From: Dehalococcoidia bacterium
Lineage (GTDB): Bacteria > Chloroflexota > Dehalococcoidia > UBA3495
Assembly (NCBI GenBank): GCA_002730485.1
Contig: PCAH01000126.1
Coordinates: 1 to 11,481 of the forward strand
Reading direction: 5' to 3'
DNA length: 11,481 nucleotides
The position numbers were made by a program, and so were the translations under genes. Every line of letters begins with the position of its first letter. Within the stretch, counting starts at the first letter, position 1. Of the stretch, positions 6,796-11,481 are shown piece by piece. The notes beneath the pieces are model-generated. The model searched no databases and was not told the DNA's origin. It saw only the letters and a program-made list of their open reading frames with translations.

Positions 6796-7602
6796 ATGGC
6801 TGCCACAGAAGAACTACGAGGCAAGGTAGCCATCGTGACCGGCGCCAGTCGAGGTATTGGAAGGGCCATGTCACTGGCCTTTGCCGCCGCTGGAGCACAG
6901 GTGGTGGTGGCATCCAGAACTGAGAATGAAACGCCTCCAGATGCACCTTTTGCCAGGTACGGCTCAGGTACCATCAACGACACCGCCAGGCAGATAGCCG
7001 AGGCGGGAGGAGAGGCCCTGCCCATCCCCTGCGACGTCACCAAATCAGAGGATCTGCGCAACCTGGCCGAACGCACGATCAAACACTTTGGCCGTATCGA
7101 TGTCGTAGTCTCCAATGCCGGAGTCGACTGTGAATCACCGGTGGTAGACCTAGAAGAAGAACTGCTGGACCGCTGCCTGACGGTCAACATCCGCGGGCCC
7201 ATCCTCCTTTGCAAGTACGTATTACCCCAGATGATCGAGCAGAAGGGTGGCGGATCCATCTTCTGCATCACCTCTGGCGCTGCCACCGGCTATCGCGAGG
7301 GCCGTGTTGGCTACTCCATGAGCAAGGCCGCACTGGACCGGGCCTATCTCAGCATCGCCGAAGAAGTCCGTGAACACAACATCGCCGTCAACGTCCTCAG
7401 CCCGGGCCGGGTGGATACCTGGATGAACCGACGCGGCGACTGGCCCGGCACCGCCCACATCCCCATGGAACAACCCGATTCCATCAATGAAGCCGCCGTC
7501 TGGCTGGCCGCCCAAAATGCATCCACATTCACCGGACAGCGGATAGAACGGGCAGAATTTGGCACCAACTGGGGTCCGGGAATTGCCGTTCCAACCCCAT
7601 AA
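6796..7602 (+). CDS. SDR family NAD(P)-dependent oxidoreductase
   Basis: A classical short-chain dehydrogenase of 268 residues from the ATG at 6796. The cofactor motif is TGASRGIG (15-22) and NAG is at 107-109. The catalytic tetrad is complete: N131 (TVNIRG), S160 (CITSG), Y173 and K177 (YSMSK), followed by the SPGRVDT loop (202-208). It should oxidise an alcohol or reduce a ketone with NAD(P). A basic Arg follows the second strand (VVVASRTEN), which often goes with NADP preference. An unusual insertion of about 20 residues (TPPDAPFARYGSGTINDT) lies between that strand and the next helix. The ATG is chosen because GGAG sits five bases upstream; a GTG six bases earlier overlaps that SD. Its substrate is unknown; its place before a CMD-like gene and a TPP enzyme suggests a shared pathway. 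Confidence 0.93.
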   Translation: MAATEELRGKVAIVTGASRGIGRAMSLAFAAAGAQVVVASRTENETPPDAPFARYGSGTINDTARQIAEAGGEALPIPCDVTKSEDLRNLAERTIKHFGRIDVVVSNAGVDCESPVVDLEEELLDRCLTVNIRGPILLCKYVLPQMIEQKGGGSIFCITSGAATGYREGRVGYSMSKAALDRAYLSIAEEVREHNIAVNVLSPGRVDTWMNRRGDWPGTAHIPMEQPDSINEAAVWLAAQNASTFTGQRIERAEFGTNWGPGIAVPTP

Positions 7603-7635
7603 GTAACTAGAACTGATATCAAAGAGAGGAACAAG

Positions 7636-7950
7636 ATGAGTACAGCACGTAACGTCATGCAAGAAGTTTCACCCAAGTTGGCCGAATTAACCGCAGACAT
7701 GCTATTTGGTGATGTCTGGGAACGTCCTGAGCTTTCCAAGCGGGACCGCAGCCTGATCACCGTAGCCAACCTGGTTGCCCTGTACCGCGCCGACCAGTTG
7801 AGAGGCCACATTGGCCGAGCTTTGGACAACGGAGTCACCAAATCTGAGATCAGTGAAGTGATTCTGCACACCACCATGTACGCTGGCTGGCCCGTCGGCG
7901 CCAATGCTGTAAGGATCGCCAAGGAAGTATTTGAAGAGCGGGGCATCTAA
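7636..7950 (+). CDS. Carboxymuconolactone decarboxylase (CMD) family protein
   Basis: A 104-residue all-helical protein of typical small CMD size. The family signature is clear: RDRSLITVANLVAL (36-49), GHIGRALDNGVTKSEISEVILHTTMYAGWPVGANAV (57-92). It contains no cysteine at all, so it cannot be an AhpD-type CxxC alkylhydroperoxidase and belongs to the decarboxylase-like side of the family. H58 and H78 are the obvious candidate functional residues. Known relatives include 4-carboxymuconolactone decarboxylase of aromatic catabolism, but many small homologues have unknown substrates, and no other protocatechuate-branch gene is in view. An SD (GAGAGGA) lies 7-8 bases before the ATG; the gap to the SDR gene is 33 bases. 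A GC-rich hairpin spans its stop codon. Confidence 0.92.
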   Translation: MSTARNVMQEVSPKLAELTADMLFGDVWERPELSKRDRSLITVANLVALYRADQLRGHIGRALDNGVTKSEISEVILHTTMYAGWPVGANAVRIAKEVFEERGI

Positions 7951-7979
7951 ACCCCGCTGGTCCATCCAACGCCTGGATG
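7937..7979 (+). repeat. Two consecutive hairpins spanning the CMD stop codon and the CMD-TPP gap
   Basis: AGCGGGG at 7937-7943 pairs with CCCCGCT at 7952-7958 around an eight-base loop that contains the CMD stop codon. CATCCA at 7963-7968 then pairs with TGGATG at 7974-7979 around five bases. There is no T-run, so this is not an intrinsic terminator. An alternative pairing of GGCATC (7942-7947) with GATGCC (7976-7981) is mutually exclusive with both. It may affect RNA processing or translation coupling inside the operon. Confidence 0.4.
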
Positions 7980-8010
7980 CCTAGAATTTTGATGTTCGAG
8001 AGGGACAACA

Positions 8011-9687
8011 ATGCCTAAGATGACCGGGGCCAAATACCTGGCCGATACCCTAAAAGCCTACAGCGTTTCCCACGTGTTCTTCGTGCCCGCAGTCCTCAGG
8101 AAATCCCTAGCCGAGATGGACATGGTGGGTATCAAACGTGTGGTGACCCACGGTGAAAAAGCCGCCGCCTACATGGCCGACGGTTACGCCAGGGCCTCCA
8201 ACAAAGTAGGTGTCTGCATGGCGCAGTCGGTCGGTGCAGTCAACCTGGCCGCTGGCTTGCAGGATGCCTACCTGGGGCTATCCCCTGTCTTGGCCCTCAC
8301 CGGTCACAAGTCCAACCTGCAACAGAGCCGGAACGCCTACCAGGAACTCGAACATTCAAAACCCTTCGCATCGGTCACGAAGTTCAGCGCAGAAGTCGAC
8401 TCGGTAAACGACCTGCCAGGGCTGCTCAGACAAGCATTCAGGGAAGCCACCACCGGAGCGCCCGCCCCGGTGCATCTGGACTTCCAGGGCATCAGCGGCA
8501 ACGTGGTGGAGGATGGAGAGGCCGATCTTGAGATTCTGTTGGAAGAGTCTTTCACCGCCCGCCCAGCATTCAGGCCGGAGCCGGAGCCGGAGCGGGTTCG
8601 CGAGGCGGCTCAGGTGCTGGCGAACGCACAACGTCCGGTAATCGTTGCTGGCGGTGGAGTCACTTCCTCTGATGCCAAGCAAGAAGTGGTGGAACTGGCG
8701 GAGTTACTGAATATCCCAGTAGCCACTTCACTCAACGCCAAGAACACCATCCCCGACAACCACCCGCTGGCCGTTGGAGTGGTGGGATCCTACTCTCGAT
8801 GGTGCGCCAACCGAGTGGTCCACGAAGCTGACCTGGTGTTGTACATCGGCAGCCACACCGGCAGTCAGGTCACCAACGAGTGGCAGGTACCGGCGATTGG
8901 TACTCCGGTGATCCAGATCGATATCGACCCGTCAGAATTGGGCAGGACCTATTCTGCTCAGGTTGCCATGCAGGGTGACGCCAAGGCCAGCACCCGCCGG
9001 TTGATTGAAGCCTCAGAGCCGGTGGGCGACCGCTCGGCCTGGGTTTCCCGCGCGCAACAGTTGGTTCAAGAATGGCGAGACGAAGTCGCACCGCTGGCAA
9101 ACTCGGAGGCAGTGCCGATCATCCCGCAGCGACTTTGCACTGAGATTGCCGCCTGGCTGCCCTCAGACGGAATGCTGGTGGCAGACACCGGCCATGCTGG
9201 TATCTGGACCGGTTCCATGGTGGACATGAACGAACCAGGCCAGGGTTACCTTCGCTGTGCCGGTTCCCTGGGTTGGGGTCTGTCCGCAGCGATGGGTGCC
9301 AAGTGCGCTCTGCCGGACCGTCCGGTGGTCTGCTTCAGTGGTGATGGTGGTTTCTGGTATCACATCGGCGAACTTGAGACCGCGGTACGGAACAATATTC
9401 CCGTGGTGACAGTGGTCAATAACAACCACGCTTTAGCCCAGGACAAGCGCGGCGATGAAAGAGCTTACGCAGACATCAAGGGTGGTTCACCGGGAGAACT
9501 CTGGCAGTTCACCGACACAGACCTGTCCAAGGTCGCCGAGGCCATGGGCGCTTTCGGTATCCGGGTCACCAAACCTGGAGACATCCAGAGTGCCATCGAG
9601 CAGGCCATCGCTTCCGGCAGGCCAGCGGTGGTGGACGTGGTCACGGACCAATACAACAGCGAGGCCCCGATTCCCTGGGCTCCTTAG
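8011..9687 (+). CDS. Thiamine pyrophosphate-binding enzyme, acetolactate synthase large subunit-like
   Basis: The 558-residue protein shows all three domains of the TPP decarboxylase/acetolactate synthase family. These are an N-terminal pyrimidine domain with the cofactor-activating glutamate E49 (THGEKAAAYMADGYARA), a central domain (about 190-330, VIVAGGGVTSS), and a C-terminal pyrophosphate domain with GDGGFWYHIGELETA from 444 and the closing NNN at 470-472, the Mg/TPP motif. Two loops differ from true acetolactate synthases: the usual GxPGG loop reads FFVPAV (23-28) and the GPGATN loop reads QSVGAVN (72-78). There is no neighbouring regulatory small subunit (IlvN). It is thus probably a catabolic lyase, carboligase or decarboxylase acting on a 2-oxoacid or acyl-CoA rather than a branched-chain amino acid enzyme. 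It is the last gene of the operon, with an SD (GAGAGG) 7 bases before its ATG. Confidence 0.9.
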   Translation: MPKMTGAKYLADTLKAYSVSHVFFVPAVLRKSLAEMDMVGIKRVVTHGEKAAAYMADGYARASNKVGVCMAQSVGAVNLAAGLQDAYLGLSPVLALTGHKSNLQQSRNAYQELEHSKPFASVTKFSAEVDSVNDLPGLLRQAFREATTGAPAPVHLDFQGISGNVVEDGEADLEILLEESFTARPAFRPEPEPERVREAAQVLANAQRPVIVAGGGVTSSDAKQEVVELAELLNIPVATSLNAKNTIPDNHPLAVGVVGSYSRWCANRVVHEADLVLYIGSHTGSQVTNEWQVPAIGTPVIQIDIDPSELGRTYSAQVAMQGDAKASTRRLIEASEPVGDRSAWVSRAQQLVQEWRDEVAPLANSEAVPIIPQRLCTEIAAWLPSDGMLVADTGHAGIWTGSMVDMNEPGQGYLRCAGSLGWGLSAAMGAKCALPDRPVVCFSGDGGFWYHIGELETAVRNNIPVVTVVNNNHALAQDKRGDERAYADIKGGSPGELWQFTDTDLSKVAEAMGAFGIRVTKPGDIQSAIEQAIASGRPAVVDVVTDQYNSEAPIPWAP

Positions 9688-9722
9688 TAGCTGTCAGCTA
9701 ACAGCGTTCAGTAGTCAGCTAA
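9688..9722 (+). repeat. Short TCAGCT-type repeat downstream of the TPP gene
   Basis: GTCAGCTAA occurs twice, at 9693-9701 and 9714-9722. The first copy is also half of a near-perfect palindrome, TAGCTG-T-CAGCTA (9688-9700). It fills the space between the TPP gene stop and the terminator. Low-complexity TCAGCT/AGCTGA tracts like this are common intergenic filler in some environmental genomes; no function is evident. Confidence 0.5.
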
Positions 9723-9758
9723 ATAAAAGCCCGCTAGTTGATCTAGCGGGCTTTTATT
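9722..9758. terminator. Strong bidirectional intrinsic terminator
   Basis: A perfect 16-bp stem (9722-9737 pairs with 9743-9758) with a five-base loop. The GC-rich core GCCCGCTAG is flanked by AATAAAA on the left and TTTTATT on the right, so an RNA from either strand ends in a U-rich tail. It serves the plus-strand TPP operon and the minus-strand MetF-like gene, whose stop codon begins two bases beyond the right arm, at 9762-9760. Confidence 0.9.
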
Positions 9759-9759
9759 A

Positions 9760-10623
9760 TTAGATCCGTTTGGCTTTCTGTAGGAACTCTTTGGCGGCTT
9801 CGTAATCTCTGGCGCCGCCCCGTTTTATCGGTGGCATCAAGTATATATTGTTCAGGCGAGCTCCCTGGAATTTCTTGTAAAGTTCCAAGGCGATATCGAC
9901 GCCAGACCGGCCTTTTTCCAACTCGTCCCTTACTGTATCTGGAACCGAGCTGAACACGACACCGTCCTTCTGGAGTATTTGAAGGCCAAAATAGACGGGG
10001 TGAGTACCTGCCTGGTCGGCGTGATACCCGTAGGACTCCCGGTAGCGAGCCACATGGTCGACGTTGAAGATGGGCTGGGTGATTAGGAACTCTGCCCCGG
10101 CCCGGACTTTTTGCACCGCAAGTTTGACTTCATCTTCAATGGGTTTGCCCAGGTCGACCGCCGCGCCGATGCAAAAATCGGTGGGCGTCCGGAGGTTTCC
10201 ATCTCTGAAGTCCTGGCCCTGGTTCATCTGGGCGATGGCTGAGATCAGTTCGGTGGGCTGGTAATCATTGACCGACGCCACCCGAGACTGGTCGTTCTCG
10301 CCAAATGGGTCTCCTTGCACCACCACCACGTTCTGGAGGCCGAGCATCTGCGCTCCGAGTAGTTGGGACTGCATGGCCAACTTGTTCATGTCCCGGGTGG
10401 CCAGAGTAAACATGCTGTCTTTGCCGTTTCTCTGAATCGCGGCGGCCAGCATCGCGGAGTTGGTCCTGACGGTTCGGCCCGGGTTATAGGCAACGGAGAT
10501 GAAATCAGCATCGATCTGGGACTGGTCCACAGCGGCTGGATCACCTGAACGAGGAGGAGAAAAATCGCAGATTATGGACGTGTGACCTGTGGCCTCAAAG
10601 CAGCCCTCGGTGATCTTCACCAA
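9760..10623 (-). CDS. Methylenetetrahydrofolate reductase-like (MetF family) protein
   Basis: The 287-residue protein has the single TIM-barrel length of bacterial MetF. Recognisable pieces are CDFSPPRSGD (19-28), the folate/FAD region TLATRDMNKLAMQSQLLGAQMLGLQNV (73-99), VVQGDP (101-106, Asp 105 matching the flavin-contacting Asp of E. coli MetF), GAAVDLGKP (153-161) and AGAEFLITQPIFN (175-187, Q183 matching the E. coli glutamine). MetF reduces 5,10-methylene-THF to 5-methyl-THF for methionine synthesis or one-carbon metabolism. The usual catalytic Glu (E28 in E. coli, in a FEFFPP context) is Asp here (D20), so activity may differ and I withhold a symbol. The TTG start is supported by GGAGG seven bases upstream (10635-10631); a GTG immediately follows it. 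It starts 27 bases after the MqnA-like gene and ends at the shared terminator. Confidence 0.85.
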   Translation of the reverse strand: MVKITEGCFEATGHTSIICDFSPPRSGDPAAVDQSQIDADFISVAYNPGRTVRTNSAMLAAAIQRNGKDSMFTLATRDMNKLAMQSQLLGAQMLGLQNVVVVQGDPFGENDQSRVASVNDYQPTELISAIAQMNQGQDFRDGNLRTPTDFCIGAAVDLGKPIEDEVKLAVQKVRAGAEFLITQPIFNVDHVARYRESYGYHADQAGTHPVYFGLQILQKDGVVFSSVPDTVRDELEKGRSGVDIALELYKKFQGARLNNIYLMPPIKRGGARDYEAAKEFLQKAKRI

Positions 10624-10630
10624 ATCCGCA

Positions 10631-10635
10631 CCTCC
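10631..10635 (-). promoter_or_regulatory. Ribosome binding site deciding the TTG start of the MetF-like gene
   Basis: On the minus strand GGAGG, a seven-base spacer and TTG (10623-10621) repeat exactly the arrangement seen at the FAD subunit gene. The competing GTG one codon later would have a ten-base spacer. Confidence 0.65.
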
Positions 10636-10650
10636 AGTATGGAATCCAGA

Positions 10651-11400
10651 TTAAGCGGGGAGTTTGGCCAGATAGTCCCTGAAGAGATCAATGGACTTTC
10701 GCTCGGACAAGCCAACGAAGTACCGGTACCCGATGATGTATTCCACGATATCCCGGGCCATCATCAAAAGGTGGTCTTTGGGCTCTGAGAGGTGGAACAG
10801 ACTGTCGACACCGTCTTCCAGACCCACGTAAAGGGTGTCTTCGACCAGGAGTGTTTCCTCTTCTGTCATCTCTTTGCGACCCATCCAACGGGCAAAGATG
10901 AACGGCAGGTTGGTCATGTTGTGCCACTCTTCACCCAAGTCGTACCGGTGGGCATATCCCCTGGAGCCACGTCTCCGACGCAGTGCGTCATCCCCAGAGA
11001 TCACAAATGCGTCATGCTCATCGGCCATCGCCACGTAAGAACCAGGGTTCTCCTGAAATTTCTCAGCCAATAGGACTTCGTACAGCTTCTGGGTCGTGGA
11101 GTCGGGGGTTGCTTTGGCTATCGTCCCGCCACCAAGTTCCTCAATGGGCTTCTTGGAGTAGAGCAAGTTGCTTCCAGCTTTGTTGGACGCTGATAGGCAG
11201 AAACCGGCAACCGGATCGCAAATGTCTTCCAAGGCGAAACTATCCACCAGGCTGACCGGCCCGGCGTTGATCTCGCCGTCACGTAGAGCCTGGGGCACAT
11301 CCGCTAGTTTCACGTCCTGGAGGACAATCCCCCGGCGTTCCATATCGATATAAAAGGGTTCAAAGTTCAGGTCTATGACCCGGCCGACGACGGTTGGCAT
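10651..11400 (-). CDS. MqnA/MqnD family protein (menaquinone futalosine-pathway type), possible chorismate dehydratase
   Basis: A 249-residue protein with the periplasmic-binding-protein-like fold of the MqnA/MqnD family. The N-terminus GRVIDLNFEPFYIDM (6-20) resembles the family's GxxxYxNxxP start. ALRDGEINAGPVSLVDS (38-54) matches the short-helix/active-loop region, ISGDDALRRR (134-143) the IGDxAL motif, and YDLGEEWHNMTNLPFIFARW (from 153) the strongest signature, typical of MqnA. The C-terminal helices (IVEYIIGYRYFVGLSERKSIDLFRDYL) also fit. MqnA dehydrates chorismate to 3-(1-carboxyvinyloxy)benzoate. No other mqn gene is in view and the partner is a MetF-like gene, so a different small-molecule-binding or lyase role is possible. 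No signal peptide, so cytoplasmic rather than a transporter binding protein. The SD before the ATG is weak. Confidence 0.75.
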   Translation of the reverse strand: MPTVVGRVIDLNFEPFYIDMERRGIVLQDVKLADVPQALRDGEINAGPVSLVDSFALEDICDPVAGFCLSASNKAGSNLLYSKKPIEELGGGTIAKATPDSTTQKLYEVLLAEKFQENPGSYVAMADEHDAFVISGDDALRRRRGSRGYAHRYDLGEEWHNMTNLPFIFARWMGRKEMTEEETLLVEDTLYVGLEDGVDSLFHLSEPKDHLLMMARDIVEYIIGYRYFVGLSERKSIDLFRDYLAKLPA

Positions 11401-11481
11401 CTATCTGCACCACGCAAGGTTGGAGATTTTGAGGGATCGCTGCCAGGCTCGAATGCCTAGTGGACCCGCTCTCTGATTTTA
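11401..11481. other. Window-end noncoding stretch, nothing recognised
   Basis: These 81 bases lie upstream of the MqnA-like gene. I saw no convincing promoter hexamer pair, RNA gene or coding frame in them. Whether the operon starts here or continues from genes outside the window cannot be told. Confidence 0.4.

Noticed and set aside
7344..7946. 200-residue minus-strand open frame opposite the SDR and CMD genes
   Set aside because: Antisense to two genes with strong signatures; no domain or ribosome binding site supports it.
7636..7950. AhpD-type alkylhydroperoxidase identity for the CMD gene
   Set aside because: The protein has no cysteine, so the CxxC redox centre of AhpD is absent.
9688..9722. 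CRISPR or integration-site reading of the TCAGCT repeats
   Set aside because: Only two nine-base copies with no regular spacers, no cas genes, no integrase and no tRNA nearby.
11430..11465. Possible tRNA fragment (GCTCGAATGCC) at the window end
   Set aside because: The sequence only loosely resembles a T-loop and no matching acceptor or anticodon stems can be drawn.

Overview
The window is about 11.5 kb of dense bacterial DNA at moderate GC, with short intergenic gaps, strong GGAGG-type ribosome binding sites and several TTG starts. No rRNA, tRNA, CRISPR array, transposase or phage gene is visible. The gene mix is a molybdenum hydroxylase, a DUF35 Zn-ribbon/OB-fold protein, a short-chain dehydrogenase, a small carboxymuconolactone-decarboxylase-like protein, an acetolactate-synthase-like TPP enzyme, and a MetF-like gene paired with an MqnA-like gene. 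This recalls the oligotrophic SAR202-type Chloroflexota (Dehalococcoidia), but that assignment is inference; no phylogenetic marker is present.

Layout. (1) Positions 1-2879, minus strand: a three-subunit xanthine dehydrogenase/CO dehydrogenase-family hydroxylase in the order FAD subunit, 2Fe-2S subunit, molybdopterin subunit. The last is cut by the window edge. A clear sigma70-like promoter lies at 2902-2929, and a terminator-like hairpin sits between the 2Fe-2S and molybdopterin genes. (2) Positions 3056-4570, plus strand: a DUF1326 protein with a CxCx3CxC cluster, followed by a DUF2182 polytopic membrane protein with Met-rich and Cys motifs. They look like a metal-handling pair. (3) Positions 4581-6059, minus strand: a 2-dehydropantoate-2-reductase-like dehydrogenase followed by an unrecognised 185-residue protein. 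(4) Positions 6315-9687, plus strand: a four-gene operon of DUF35 protein, SDR, CMD-like protein and TPP enzyme, with a good promoter at 6222-6250. It ends at a strong bidirectional terminator (9722-9758). (5) Positions 9760-11400, minus strand: an MqnA-like gene followed by a MetF-like gene, converging on the same terminator.

How the genes may work together. Regions 1 and 4 look catabolic. The first is an electron-transferring hydroxylase for an unknown organic substrate. The second is an uncharacterised metabolic cassette in which an SDR could oxidise or reduce an alcohol or ketone and the TPP enzyme could cleave or form a C-C bond next to a carbonyl. The DUF35 protein is notable because the thiolase-like partner usual for this family is not next to it. 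The most interesting candidates are the four-gene DUF35/SDR/CMD/TPP cassette, the DUF1326-DUF2182 pair, and the conserved-looking hairpins placed between co-transcribed genes. No complete, clearly novel defence or mobile system is visible.
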